Assembly (NCBI RefSeq): GCF_018860745.1
Contig: NZ_JAHKPY010000003.1
Coordinates: 880,062 to 944,061 of the forward strand
Length of the DNA: 64,000 bases
Direction: 5' to 3'
From: Zobellia uliginosa
GTDB taxonomy: Bacteria > Bacteroidota > Bacteroidia > Flavobacteriales > Flavobacteriaceae
Shown: positions 55,651-64,000 of the stretch, piece by piece
Layout of the letters: every line of letters starts with the position of its first letter
How positions within the stretch are numbered: the first letter of the stretch is position 1
Position numbers and translations under genes: made by a program
The notes under the pieces: generated by a model
The model's database searches: none
Seen by the model: only the letters and a program-made list of their open reading frames with translations
Told to the model about the DNA's origin: nothing

Positions 55651-55771
55651 AAAGATTACATGCTCTAACCTTCTATTGAGCTGTTACATCTTGTGATTAC
55701 AATGCTATACTAACGATTCAAATGAATCAAATCCTTTTGTAAATGCGTCTGAATCAACTCTAAAAATGGAG

Positions 55772-55779
55772 TATCTTTG
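55772..55779 (+). promoter_or_regulatory. Promoter -7 box TATCTTTG of the TerC gene
   Basis: A perfect TAnnTTTG box 21 bases before ATG 55801. Confidence 0.55.
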
Positions 55780-55800
55780 CTGCCGTAAAATCGACTAATT

Positions 55801-56766
55801 ATGTGGGTCTGGGTACTTTTTATTGCGCTGATTATTGTTTTTTTGGCTTTGGATTTAGGAGTGTTCAACAAAGATGAACATGTCATAAAAAGTAAGGAAG
55901 CTGCCATTTGGACCGGCATTTGGGTTACCGTGGCCCTATCTTTTAGTGGTGTTATTTATTGGCTTTTTTCCCAAGGCCTTGTAGAAAACCCAACAGGCCT
56001 GACACCTAACAACGCAGTACTCAAATATATTACAGGGTACCTTATAGAACTATCGCTTAGTATAGATAACGTTTTTGTCATTGCAGTTATATTCTCCGCT
56101 TTTAAGATTCCGGCACTTTACCAGCACCGAGTTTTATTTTGGGGTATTCTAGGTGCTATTGTTTTTCGTGGATTAATGATTTTCTTCGGCGTAGCGTTAA
56201 TTACCAAGTTTGAGTGGATAATCTATGTCTTTGGTGTTTTTCTGCTCTGGACCGCTTTTAAAATGCTAAAAGGCGAGGACGAAGACTTTAATCCAAAAGA
56301 CTCTTGGGTGTTTAAACAGATAAGAAAGGTTTATCCTATAACATCCAACATGCATGGTCATGATTTTTTTATAAAGAGACAGGGGCTTAACGCGGCCACT
56401 CCCCTCTTTGTGGCTCTGGTAATCATAGAACTTACGGACGTTTTATTTGCTTTGGACAGTATTCCTGCAATTCTTGCCATTACGGCAGACCCTTTTATTG
56501 TATTTAGCTCTAATATTCTGGCTATTTTAGGGTTGCGTTCAATGTACTTTCTTATCTCTAGAATGTTGCAGAAATTCCGCTTTATCAATTATAGCCTTGT
56601 AATTATATTGGCCTTTGTAGGGCTTAAAATGTTATTCTCGCATCAAGTGGAACTACCGGAATGGTTATCCCTTGTAGTAATATCATTGGCCTTGATTTCC
56701 GGTATTGCAGCCTCTTTGTTGATTCCTGAGAAAGAAACAAAAGAAAATTCAAATCAAGAAGACTAA
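55801..56766 (+). CDS. TerC/Alx-family integral membrane protein
   Basis: The 321-residue protein has about nine helices with the family motifs ELSLSIDNVFVIAVIF, EDEDFNPKDSWVFKQIRKVYPIT and VIIELTDVLFALDSIPAILAIT, where paired acidic residues in membrane helices bind metal. Relatives export manganese or help metal loading of secreted enzymes, and some are linked to tellurite resistance. Confidence 0.92.
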   Translation: MWVWVLFIALIIVFLALDLGVFNKDEHVIKSKEAAIWTGIWVTVALSFSGVIYWLFSQGLVENPTGLTPNNAVLKYITGYLIELSLSIDNVFVIAVIFSAFKIPALYQHRVLFWGILGAIVFRGLMIFFGVALITKFEWIIYVFGVFLLWTAFKMLKGEDEDFNPKDSWVFKQIRKVYPITSNMHGHDFFIKRQGLNAATPLFVALVIIELTDVLFALDSIPAILAITADPFIVFSSNILAILGLRSMYFLISRMLQKFRFINYSLVIILAFVGLKMLFSHQVELPEWLSLVVISLALISGIAASLLIPEKETKENSNQED

Positions 56767-56882
56767 TTTTTTAATGCTGTGCAGGTGATGAAAAGCTTGT
56801 ATCAATGAAAGCTGCCATTTGATAATAGTTTAAACTTTAAGAACGGTATAGCATGGTAAGTTAGTAGTTTAGCTTTTTTGTT

Positions 56883-57137
56883 TTATTTAGACTCAAGTTT
56901 GGCGTCTATAATGGCTAATGCATCCTTCACCGTTTGCATTTTATCCATATCCGCGTTCTCTAGCATGATGTCAAATTCATCTTCTACATCTAGGATGATG
57001 TCTACTAAATTTGCGGAATTAATATTAAGTTCACTTATAAAATTACTATCCTGTGTTATAGCATCAACAGAAACATCTTCGGGTAAGTATACCTTTATAA
57101 TATCCTTTAACTTGTTGTACTTAGTCTCTTTATTCAT
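56883..57137 (-). CDS. Acyl carrier protein of the PKS/FAS operon
   Basis: The 84-residue helical acidic protein has ELNINSANLVDIILDVEDEF, where the serine takes the phosphopantetheine arm (usual DSL is NSA here). It is the last gene of the minus-strand operon, 40 bases after the ketosynthase gene. It should carry the acyl chain for the ketosynthase, dehydratase and reductase encoded upstream, and perhaps deliver it to the type III PKS. Confidence 0.85.
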   Translation of the reverse strand: MNKETKYNKLKDIIKVYLPEDVSVDAITQDSNFISELNINSANLVDIILDVEDEFDIMLENADMDKMQTVKDALAIIDAKLESK

Positions 57138-57177
57138 AGTTCTTTAAGTCGATTATTTTCTGGTCGGCTAGAGCGAA

Positions 57178-58458
57178 TCAATCTTTATACCGTTTAAAAA
57201 TAGCACAAGCATTTACATCCCCAAAACCAAAGCTTGCTTTTGCAATGATTTCAGGTTGATGTGATATGGTTTTTTGTGGTATTCGCTCATCATTTATAAT
57301 TTTTGTGATTTCCGGGTCAAGGTCTTCACAATTTATATTTCCAAACACCTGTAATTCTTTAAATTGAAGTACCGCAGCCACACATTCTATACTTCCCGCA
57401 GCGGACAAACAATGCCCAAAAAGACTTTTAAACGAATTGATATAGGGAAAATCGATTCCAGAGCGCTTCAGGGCAGTACTCCAGTTTCTAATTTCCAGCG
57501 CATCCTTTGCCGTGGCCGTTAAATGTCCGTTTATGACATCAATAGCATCATTGTCAATACCTGAATTTTGGACTGCCTGTGAAATACAGCGTTGTACCGC
57601 CTCACTATTTGGGGCGGTCATTGTACCTTCTCCACGTTGACCCCCGCTATTGATGGCCCCCCCCAAGACTTCCGCATATATACGAGCTCCACGTGCCATG
57701 GCACTTTGTAAGGATTCCAAAACCAAGGCCCCTGCCCCACTTCCCGGAACAAAACCTGAAGCAGATGCACTCATTGGTCTACTGGCCACTTCAGGATTAT
57801 CATTATAATATCTAGGAAGAATGCGCATGGCATCAAAACCGGCCCAAACGTATGGTCCGCTATCGCTGCAACTACCAACAAGCATTCGTTCTGCATTTCC
57901 GTAAGCAATGCGTTCATAACCCATTAAAACCCCTTCCGTACCTGTGGTACAAGCAGAAGAATTAGTTGTAACCTGATTACCACATCCAAGAATGCCACCT
58001 AAATAAGCGCTAACCCCACTGGCCATAGTTTGAATAACCGTTGTACTTCCCAAGCGACGGACCTTCTTTTCATCCACTAAATGAATAGCCTCATGAAATT
58101 TATCTACTCCCAAAGTTCCAGAGCCAAAGAGAATGCCACTATCCCAATCCGGCTTATCCTTTTCTGCAATTGGTAATTGGGCATCTTTCCAAGCATCTAT
58201 TCCTGCCATGACGCCATACATGATTCCGGTAGCAGAAAGCCCCCGCAGTTGTAAAGGTGTAAAATACCGGGCCAAAAGTTCATCTGTCAATTCAGGTTTT
58301 CCGGCAATCTGACAAACAAATTCAAGCGCTTTCAATTCGGACTGAAAACGAACGCCGCTTTTGCCGCTTTTCATGGCCAAGGTGAATGCATCAAGGCCAA
58401 TTGCATTAGGTGCACAAACACCCATTCCTGTTATAACCACACGCCTACGCATTCGCAT
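57178..58458 (-). CDS. Beta-ketoacyl-ACP synthase, FabF/FabB type
   Basis: The 426-residue protein has the catalytic cysteine in TTNSSACTTGTEG, histidine in NGHLTATAKDALE (normally HGTGT, so shifted in sequence but keeping His) and the second histidine in SLFGHCLSAAGS. It joins malonyl-ACP to an acyl primer. The unusual first His motif marks a specialised clade rather than the housekeeping enzyme. It overlaps the dehydratase gene by 14 bases. Confidence 0.87.
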   Translation of the reverse strand: MRMRRRVVITGMGVCAPNAIGLDAFTLAMKSGKSGVRFQSELKALEFVCQIAGKPELTDELLARYFTPLQLRGLSATGIMYGVMAGIDAWKDAQLPIAEKDKPDWDSGILFGSGTLGVDKFHEAIHLVDEKKVRRLGSTTVIQTMASGVSAYLGGILGCGNQVTTNSSACTTGTEGVLMGYERIAYGNAERMLVGSCSDSGPYVWAGFDAMRILPRYYNDNPEVASRPMSASASGFVPGSGAGALVLESLQSAMARGARIYAEVLGGAINSGGQRGEGTMTAPNSEAVQRCISQAVQNSGIDNDAIDVINGHLTATAKDALEIRNWSTALKRSGIDFPYINSFKSLFGHCLSAAGSIECVAAVLQFKELQVFGNINCEDLDPEITKIINDERIPQKTISHQPEIIAKASFGFGDVNACAIFKRYKD

Positions 58459-58897
58459 TTGTTTTAAACATCCCCGATATCTCTCCTTTACAAACCAATC
58501 CTCCAGCTGAATTATGCATTTTAACCTTACATTTCAATTTATTGAACCTAAAATAGACTTTCTCGGAGCTAACCGTCACCTTTTCATTCGGTTTTACTGG
58601 AAGCAAGAACTCCATATGCGTACTACTCATGCCAATCTGCATACCCTTTGATGTAAAATTTGCTGTTTCACCTAACAATTGCATACCCAAACACACCACG
58701 CCAATCTGCGCACAGCATTCAGTCAAAAGTACCCCTGGCGTTACAGGCAAGTCTTTAAAATGCCCTTTATAGAATGTAGCATCTTCCTTAAATAAATACG
58801 TACCTACTACCCCATCCGCATTGATTTCCTGTATTTCATCAACGAACAAAAATGGCTCATCGTAAGGTAATGCATCTATAATATCTGATTTCGTCAT
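58445..58897 (-). CDS. 3-hydroxyacyl-ACP dehydratase, FabZ-like hotdog
   Basis: The 150-residue hotdog protein has the FabZ-type site FYKGHFKDLPVTPGVLLTECCAQ with catalytic histidine and glutamate. It would remove water from 3-hydroxyacyl-ACP. It is translationally coupled to the ketosynthase. Between it and the reductase gene lies a 28-bp tandem repeat. Confidence 0.85.
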   Translation of the reverse strand: MTKSDIIDALPYDEPFLFVDEIQEINADGVVGTYLFKEDATFYKGHFKDLPVTPGVLLTECCAQIGVVCLGMQLLGETANFTSKGMQIGMSSTHMEFLLPVKPNEKVTVSSEKVYFRFNKLKCKVKMHNSAGGLVCKGEISGMFKTNANA

Positions 58898-59040
58898 TCT
58901 TTTAAGCTATAACATGTTACTATTTAGAAAATCACCTAATACAATAAACACAAAGCATTGTAAGAGAAAATCCGAAGGCAAAGTCCTTATAAAACAACCC
59001 ACAAAATCAGATTCATTCCCCATCCATTCTCTGAGCATAG

Positions 59041-59209
59041 CCTTTTCCAGTGTCCATCTGGAGCACAGCCCTTTTCCAGCACTCTACCTGAGAGCAGCCC
59101 TTTTCCGTACCCTTCCTGAGTGCAGAATTTTCCAGAACCCTCCCTGAGCGCATCATTTTCCAGAACCCTCCCTGAGCGCAGCATTTGCCAGAACCCTCCA
59201 TGAGCGCAG
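59041..59209 (-). repeat. 28-bp tandem repeat array, six units
   Basis: Six units start at 59041, 59069, 59098, 59126, 59154 and 59182, each 28-29 bases, with the pattern TTTTCCAGAACCCTCCCTGAGCGCA in the best copies. The units near 59126-59209 are almost identical and those toward 59041 are diverged, so the array grew from the right end. The last unit runs into GCAGTCGAAGGGAGGG, a dispersed flavobacterial palindrome. No spacers, so it is not CRISPR. It lies within the PKS operon. Confidence 0.85.
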
Positions 59210-59223
59210 TCGAAGGGAGGGTT
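59192..59223 (-). terminator. Hairpin overlapping the reductase stop codon
   Basis: AACCCTCC (59192-59199) pairs with GGAGGGTT (59216-59223) across the TGAGCGCAGTCGAAG loop. The right arm includes part of the stop codon of the SDR gene. It may reduce read-through to the downstream dehydratase, ketosynthase and ACP genes. Confidence 0.5.
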
Positions 59224-60001
59224 AGCGCAAGCTCTCCCCGCCATCCACTTTAACAATGGTACCGGTAATCCACTTAGCCTCCTCCATACTCAATACATAA
59301 ACGGCATTGGCCACATCTTCGGGTATGGTCAACCGATTATTTGGATTTCGTTCTAAAGCCCTTTGCTTTAGAACAGCACTATTGGGTATCATTGTAAATG
59401 CTTTGGTCTCGGTAGTCCCTGCTTGAATACAATTCGCTTTCAAACCTTTTGAAGCATATTCCAAGGCAATACTACGTGTTAATGCTTCCAAAGTAGCTTT
59501 GGCTGCCGATACAGCTGCATAGCCCTTCCATGCCTTATTGCTACCTTCACTAGTAAATGCTACTATACGACTATCATTTACAAATAAGTCCGCTTCGAAC
59601 AATTCTTTTGTCCAATCGTAAAGGCTTAAAGCCATGGCGTTTAGAGTTATTTTTATGTCGTTTTGGTTTAAGGTGTTTTCTTTTTCCGAAACCATAGGTT
59701 TTAAACTTCCTTTAGCGATACTATGCACCAACATTTTGATTTTACCGGAATTGGATAAAGTCGATTTCAATCTATCGACCGTATCTTTTCTTTTGCTGGG
59801 ATTTGTTGCATCAATATTATAGTTGACCAGCTTAACCCCTTTGGAAGTAATCTCTTTAAAATGGGAATTGATAGCTTCCAAATCAACCCTTCTATCTCTA
59901 TGGACGATAGCAATATGATATCCGTGATGGGCCATTTTTTTAGCAGTGGCCAATCCTAGTCCGCTACTTCCACCAAGAATAAGTATCCATTGATTTTTCA
60001 T
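59222..60001 (-). CDS. FabL-like enoyl-ACP reductase (SDR fold)
   Basis: The 259-residue SDR has LILGGSSGLGLATAKKMAHHG for NADP. Its catalytic region reads KGYAAVSAAKATLEALTRSIALE. Here Tyr is seven positions before Lys (Y-x6-K), and the classical Tyr four before Lys is valine. Y-x6-K is the mark of enoyl-ACP reductases such as FabI and FabL, and the C-terminal GTIVKVDGGESL resembles FabL. It most likely reduces the double bond left by the dehydratase. No ketoreductase is encoded in the cluster, so one must be borrowed. Confidence 0.75.
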   Translation of the reverse strand: MKNQWILILGGSSGLGLATAKKMAHHGYHIAIVHRDRRVDLEAINSHFKEITSKGVKLVNYNIDATNPSKRKDTVDRLKSTLSNSGKIKMLVHSIAKGSLKPMVSEKENTLNQNDIKITLNAMALSLYDWTKELFEADLFVNDSRIVAFTSEGSNKAWKGYAAVSAAKATLEALTRSIALEYASKGLKANCIQAGTTETKAFTMIPNSAVLKQRALERNPNNRLTIPEDVANAVYVLSMEEAKWITGTIVKVDGGESLR

Positions 60002-60026
60002 ATATCTTCACTCTTGTTAATCCCGT

Positions 60027-61082
60027 TTACCATTCCAACAATACCCGCTGAGCAGAGAAACCAGGGCCAAAACTTAAAATAAGTCCTTGTTCGCCCTCTT
60101 TTATATCTTTTTCTAAAAAGCGCTCCAAAACATATAGCACTGTTGCGCTGCTCATATTCCCGTATTGGCGTAATACTTCGCGCGTATCATCTATATTCTT
60201 ACCCATTTTTCCAAAAAGGGCTTCAACTGTCTGAACTATTTTCTTGCCACCAGGATGAAAAATCAAGTGGTTTACGGACTCAATGGAAGTCCCATATTTT
60301 TCTAAAAACGGATGTACGATATCCGGAAAATGTTCAGCTATCGTTTCGGGCACGGTAATATCCAATATCATCTTAAGCCCGTGGTTAGTTAAATCAAAAC
60401 CCATCATATGGGTAGCATCAGTAAAGTGATACATTTCACCACCCACAACCTTGGGGCCTACTGCATTTTCCTCAGAGGATAAGAGTACGCAAGCGGCGCC
60501 ATCACCAAAAATAGCGGCACTTACCATATTGGCCATAGAAAAATCATGCAACTGAAACGTAGCCGTAGGGCTTTCAACCGCAATAACGGCAGCACGCTTT
60601 CCTGGATTTGATCTTAAGAAATTATGTGCATAGATCAAACCGGATACACCTGCCGCACAGCCCATTTCAGTAACCGGAAGCCGAACTACATCTTGCCGTA
60701 ACCCCAAGTCATTTATCAAAAAAGCATCTAAAGAAGGAATCATGATGCCGGTGCAGCTTACCGTAATAATATAATCTAAAGAATCTGCCTGCCAATTGGT
60801 CTGATTTAAGGCTTTTTCTAAAACCTTTTTTCCTAGCTTTTTAACCTCACGTACATAAATCGTATTCTTATCCTGAAATGAAGTAGCAATAAAAACCTCT
60901 TCGGGTTTCATAATGCTATAGCGTTTATCTACAGCAGCACCTTCAAAAATCTTTATAACCTTGCGCCGGTAACGGTCTTCTTGGCCAGAGAGCCATAGAT
61001 TTACAAACGGCAAAATTTCTTCGGTTGGTTTACAGTAGTCGGGCAATTGCTTGACCGTTTTCACTATTCTAACTTCATTCAT
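60027..61082 (-). CDS. Type III polyketide synthase
   Basis: The start MNEVRIVKTVKQLPDYCKP at 61082 lies 5 bases after the methyltransferase stop. A longer frame would overlap that gene. The 351-residue protein shows the Cys-His-Asn triad of the chalcone synthase family: VTEMGCAAGVSGL, HLIFHPGGKKI and YGNMSSATVLYVLE. It extends an acyl starter with malonyl-CoA and cyclises it. The ACP, ketosynthase and reductases around it suggest a fatty-acyl starter, giving alkylresorcinol- or pyrone-like products. Flavobacterial enzymes of this class can also make phloroglucinol. Confidence 0.9.
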   Translation of the reverse strand: MNEVRIVKTVKQLPDYCKPTEEILPFVNLWLSGQEDRYRRKVIKIFEGAAVDKRYSIMKPEEVFIATSFQDKNTIYVREVKKLGKKVLEKALNQTNWQADSLDYIITVSCTGIMIPSLDAFLINDLGLRQDVVRLPVTEMGCAAGVSGLIYAHNFLRSNPGKRAAVIAVESPTATFQLHDFSMANMVSAAIFGDGAACVLLSSEENAVGPKVVGGEMYHFTDATHMMGFDLTNHGLKMILDITVPETIAEHFPDIVHPFLEKYGTSIESVNHLIFHPGGKKIVQTVEALFGKMGKNIDDTREVLRQYGNMSSATVLYVLERFLEKDIKEGEQGLILSFGPGFSAQRVLLEW

Positions 61083-61086
61083 ATAT

Positions 61087-61803
61087 TTAAATCGGTCGTT
61101 TTTGTTGGGCAACCCATACATATCTAAAGGCCCATTTCCAGGCAATATTATGTTCCATCTCCGGAATTTTTTCTGAAAAGCTTTTCAGTTCTTCCTTTTT
61201 AAATCCGCTTTGTATGGATGTAAGACCGTCCTTTTTAGCAATATCGGTCCGCATAAAAATAGCACTAAAGACTTTAAAAAGTTGGTAAGCCAGTGGACTT
61301 CTATGCAAATCGTTAATAATAAACCCGATACGGCTCAATTTTGAAAACTGCTTCAAGAACTGCGGAATCTGTTCATTATTAAAATGGTGCACGGTAAGGG
61401 TACACAGTAAAATATCGCATGGCAATTCATCTGGTTGCAATTCTAAGATATCTTGTTTTATATAACGGATTTCAGGAAAATCAGAAGATTCTTCACGCGC
61501 AATAGCCAAGCTTTTTTCATTTAGATCCACTCCAGTACATTCAAATAAAATAGAATGCTTTCTTGCCCACAAAACTATAGATCTAAGCATACTTCCATTA
61601 CCACAACCCATATCTAAAATCGTATATGATTTTTGATTCAGCCCTTTAATTAGTTCATGTATAGCCTGTATTGTAAGATTATTTCCGTTCAAGAAACGGT
61701 TTGCACTATCAATATCAAATAAAATTTGTTTGAGGTGTGATTTATTGAGCGATAAATCATCCATTAGCTCGGTATCGGCACATCGTTTGTTGAAATCGAT
61801 CAT
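61087..61803 (-). CDS. SAM-dependent methyltransferase of the PKS operon
   Basis: The 238-residue class I methyltransferase has the SAM loop ILDMGCGNGSMLR, GVDLNEKSL and the post-strand DILLCTLTVHHF. Its start overlaps the upstream FAD gene stop by one base (TAATG). In type III PKS clusters such enzymes methylate the phenolic product or precursor, here the most likely task. Confidence 0.85.
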   Translation of the reverse strand: MIDFNKRCADTELMDDLSLNKSHLKQILFDIDSANRFLNGNNLTIQAIHELIKGLNQKSYTILDMGCGNGSMLRSIVLWARKHSILFECTGVDLNEKSLAIAREESSDFPEIRYIKQDILELQPDELPCDILLCTLTVHHFNNEQIPQFLKQFSKLSRIGFIINDLHRSPLAYQLFKVFSAIFMRTDIAKKDGLTSIQSGFKKEELKSFSEKIPEMEHNIAWKWAFRYVWVAQQKRPI

Positions 61804-62927
61804 TATTGTATAGGTTGCCCGTGTGTATTTTTAATTAATTGTTTTAAAAGCCATGGTTGTTTGGCAACCAAGGTGATTCCCCAATGGGATACCGTAGGAT
61901 TTAAAAGTAATTTTTGCAACTGTCTTCCAAGCCATAAGCGTTTTTTAAAAGTTCGGCTCCATTCCTCACGATACTCCCGTTCCAGCTTATTTCGATTCGG
62001 TTCTTTTTCTTTCAAAAAAAAATCTATCCGCTCCGAGGCTATTTTAGCACTATGTATGGCCATGGCCATACCATTACCGCAAAGTGGATGTATTAGTCCT
62101 GCAGTGTCACCACACATTAAAACGTGACCTTCAACAGGTTTCTTGGGATGAAAAGAGATTTGAGCAATGGTTAGAGGTAATTCAAACAAAGGTTTCGCTA
62201 GGTTTAAAAAATTTTTTAAAATGGCATTTTTACTAACCACACGTGTATTGAAGCGCTCAATATCTTTTTCTCTTTGAAAACTTTTATATGAAGTTAGATA
62301 ACAGAAATTAATAGCCCCAGACTCTGTTTTGGATAGACCTGCATACCCACCGTTAAAATTATGAAGACCAACCTGGTTTTCTGGAAAGCTATCCAATTTG
62401 TAGTGACTTTTTACTGCTAGCCAAGATGATTTTCGGTTAATGAAATTACGTTTCAAGTGTTTGTCCAGCGAACTTCTTTTACCATAAGCCCCTATTGTAA
62501 TTCTTGAAGTGAATTGTTTATTATTAACCGTAACTACTTTAAAAACAAAGGTTTTAAAATTTATAGAACTCACACCTTCAAAAATAAAGCTAACTCCGGA
62601 GGCTACTGCTCTTTTGTAGAGCAGATCATCAAAAACATAACGACTAATGCCAGTTCCGCCTAGAGGTAATTTAGTCTCTAAAACTATACCCTTGACGGAT
62701 GAAAATTTTAAAGTGTCAATTGAAACGGCTTTATGGTCTTTTAAATTTATCCCTAAGCTTTTAAGATACGGTAGTACTTCATTGGAAACATACTCGCCAC
62801 ATACCTTGTGATGTGGATATGGCTCTTTTTCAAAAACCAAAATACCGTGACCTGCGTTTGCCAAATGAATTGCCGCTGTTAATCCGGCCAAACCTCCCCC
62901 AATAATGATTATATCATAATGCTTCAC
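61803..62927 (-). CDS. FAD-dependent oxidoreductase (geranylgeranyl-reductase-like)
   Basis: The start codon is GTG. The 374-residue protein has DIIIIGGGLAGLTAAIHLANAG (FAD) and FEKEPYPHHKVCGEYVS, and GHVLMCGDTAGLIHPLCGNGMAMAIHSA (second FAD motif), as in the aromatic-ring hydroxylase/geranylgeranyl reductase family. It is the first gene of the operon through the ACP. It would hydroxylate or oxidise the polyketide product. Confidence 0.85.
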   Translation of the reverse strand: MKHYDIIIIGGGLAGLTAAIHLANAGHGILVFEKEPYPHHKVCGEYVSNEVLPYLKSLGINLKDHKAVSIDTLKFSSVKGIVLETKLPLGGTGISRYVFDDLLYKRAVASGVSFIFEGVSSINFKTFVFKVVTVNNKQFTSRITIGAYGKRSSLDKHLKRNFINRKSSWLAVKSHYKLDSFPENQVGLHNFNGGYAGLSKTESGAINFCYLTSYKSFQREKDIERFNTRVVSKNAILKNFLNLAKPLFELPLTIAQISFHPKKPVEGHVLMCGDTAGLIHPLCGNGMAMAIHSAKIASERIDFFLKEKEPNRNKLEREYREEWSRTFKKRLWLGRQLQKLLLNPTVSHWGITLVAKQPWLLKQLIKNTHGQPIQ

Positions 62928-62956
62928 TAAGGAAAGATAGTGAATTTGGACAAAAA

Positions 62957-62984
62957 AAATACCGACAATTATTTGTCGGTATTT
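62957..62984 (-). terminator. Perfect hairpin terminator
   Basis: AAATACCGACAA (62957-62968) pairs with TTGTCGGTATTT (62973-62984), loop of 4 bases. It lies past the stop of the OmpA-like gene and before the PKS operon start on the minus strand. Confidence 0.9.
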
Positions 62985-63015
62985 TCATTAATAGGATTGG
63001 CTCATCAAAGAACCA

Positions 63016-63711
63016 TTATCCTTTTACTTGTTGTTTCGCTTCTTGTTTAAGGGCTTCGCTAGCAACAATAGCTAGTTCTACTCTTCTGTTTTTAGCTTTA
63101 CCTTCCGTGGTAGTATTGTCGCCAACTGGCTGATTTTCACCATACCACTTAGTTTCCAATCGGCTTTTATCAATACCTTGTGAAATTAAGTAATTGGTAA
63201 CAGAAGTTGCTCTTTGTTTGGATAACGTCATGTTATACTCATCTGGCCCAGCACTATCGGTATGTCCTTCTACTAAAACATTGGATTTTGGATAATCCTT
63301 TAAGATTTGAGCCATACTGTTCAGTGTAGTTTGAGAAGTACCTTTTACATCAGATTTGTTCGTGTCAAAATAAACACCGGCATCTTCATTAAAGGTTACG
63401 TTGATTCCTTCCCCAACACGACTAACTTCCGCGCCAGGAATTTCTTGTTCAATACGTTCTGCTTGACGGTCCATACGATCACCGATAAATCCGCCCGCAA
63501 CACCACCAATAGCAGCACCAAGAATAGCGCCTAGAACAGTATTGTTTCCGCTTCCAACATTGTTGCCTATTACACCACCAATGGCCGCGCCACTACCTGC
63601 ACCTATAACAGCACCTTTTTGTTTACTATTTGAATTTTGAATCGTTTTACAACCTACAACCATGCTCATGGCCATAATGATGTATATTGATTTAAAAGCT
63701 ATTTTTTTCAT
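63016..63711 (-). CDS. OmpA-family lipoprotein with glycine zipper
   Basis: The lipobox MVVGCKT is followed by glycine-zipper segments (AVIGAGSGAAIGGVIGNNVGSG, LGAILGAAIGGVAGGFIGDRM) that insert in or span membranes. The C-terminal OmpA domain (VLVEGHTDSAGPDEYN, LSKQRATSVTNYL, ENQPVGDNTTTEGKAKNRRVEL) binds peptidoglycan. Such proteins tie the outer membrane to the cell wall. Confidence 0.93.
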   Translation of the reverse strand: MKKIAFKSIYIIMAMSMVVGCKTIQNSNSKQKGAVIGAGSGAAIGGVIGNNVGSGNNTVLGAILGAAIGGVAGGFIGDRMDRQAERIEQEIPGAEVSRVGEGINVTFNEDAGVYFDTNKSDVKGTSQTTLNSMAQILKDYPKSNVLVEGHTDSAGPDEYNMTLSKQRATSVTNYLISQGIDKSRLETKWYGENQPVGDNTTTEGKAKNRRVELAIVASEALKQEAKQQVKG

Positions 63712-63723
63712 GTGACTATAATT

Positions 63724-64000
63724 TTATTGTTTTGAAAATTTATAAACTACAGATACGGGACTACCATCAACATTTACATCTGATTTTAAAGTCATTTGAG
63801 ATGGCGTTAAGGAAACGATGTCTAGACGATAACCGGTTCTACCATAAATATCCTTTTTCTTTTCGTCTATGTATTTAAATTGAAGTTTATCATTACCGCT
63901 TTCGTTTTCGAGAACGGACCATCTTATATTCCTAACACCACCAGAACACACACTATTGGTAGTAGGTATAGTGTAACTTCCCGTACTATTATTCTCTAAA
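63724..64000 (-). CDS. Lipocalin-like protein, 5' end outside window
   Basis: The frame stays open to the window edge, so only the last 91 residues are seen, after GTG 63951 and upstream codons. CSGGVRNIRWSVLENESGNDKLQFKYI and VVYKFSKQ at the end fit the lipocalin-like proteins next to OmpA-type genes in flavobacteria. Role unknown. It ends 12 bases before the OmpA-like gene and is probably in the same operon. Confidence 0.6.
   Translation of the reverse strand, partial: LENNSTGSYTIPTTNSVCSGGVRNIRWSVLENESGNDKLQFKYIDEKKKDIYGRTGYRLDIVSLTPSQMTLKSDVNVDGSPVSVVYKFSKQ

Noticed and set aside
59041-59209. Regular repeats suggesting a CRISPR array
   Set aside because: The units are contiguous with no unique spacers and diverge gradually. 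No cas genes are near.
58914-59256. Open frames through the 28-bp tandem repeat on both strands
   Set aside because: They are low-complexity products of the repeat and overlap in several frames. No start context or family.

Overview
The window looks like the chromosome of a marine Flavobacteriaceae bacterium (Bacteroidota). The evidence is low GC, the Bacteroidota promoter -7 box TAnnTTTG before many genes, and families typical of the group (Lacal_2735-type small protein, DoxX-like proteins, glycine-zipper OmpA lipoprotein, type III PKS cluster). Genus cannot be fixed from sequence alone. I saw no rRNA, tRNA, CRISPR array, transposase or integrase gene.

Left part (1-17.8 kb), mostly housekeeping and envelope genes: the end of a pyruvate-kinase-like gene, an outer-membrane beta-barrel protein, two exported papain-like hydrolases, FadH-type dienoyl-CoA reductase, an exported phosphatase, and a small group (Lacal_2735 protein, two DoxX-like proteins, FAD amine-oxidase-like protein) with two operator-like inverted repeats of identical geometry. 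Then come a TSP3/BNR-repeat lipoprotein, a beta-lactamase-type serine hydrolase, an SDR, a membrane protein, a CHAT-like protein with an upstream decayed copy, and a DUF5995 gene with no normal start.

Middle part (17.9-52.4 kb), an accessory region divided by six same-orientation copies (A-F) of a structured noncoding repeat. A-B holds an HxlR-controlled redox module with three tandem royal-jelly/yellow-family (MRJP) proteins. B-C holds a Crp/Fnr-linked module (cupin, fourth MRJP protein, cyclase, MFS pump, two oxidoreductases) and a lipoprotein. C-D holds a DUF6922/AbiEii pair. D-E holds an SF2 helicase with a nuclease-like C-terminus and a patatin/TPR pair. E-F holds a coupled hsdM-hsdS-ATPase-HNH operon with no hsdR, and a YefM/YoeB pair. 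A second structured repeat (R2) lies inside both D-E and E-F. The repeats fold into two-step stems that are kept by paired base changes between copies, so they may be recombination sites for operon-sized cassettes. This array, and the R-less type I locus fused to a Septu-like ATPase/HNH pair, are the best candidates for undescribed biology.

Right part (52.4-64 kb), core genes again: small stress proteins, cold-shock protein, YceI, TerC, then a minus-strand operon (FAD reductase, methyltransferase, type III PKS, FabL-like reductase, hotdog dehydratase, KAS, ACP) that should make a polyketide or lipid-phenol from a dedicated ACP starter. It is interrupted by a 28-bp tandem repeat. OmpA and lipocalin-like genes close the window.
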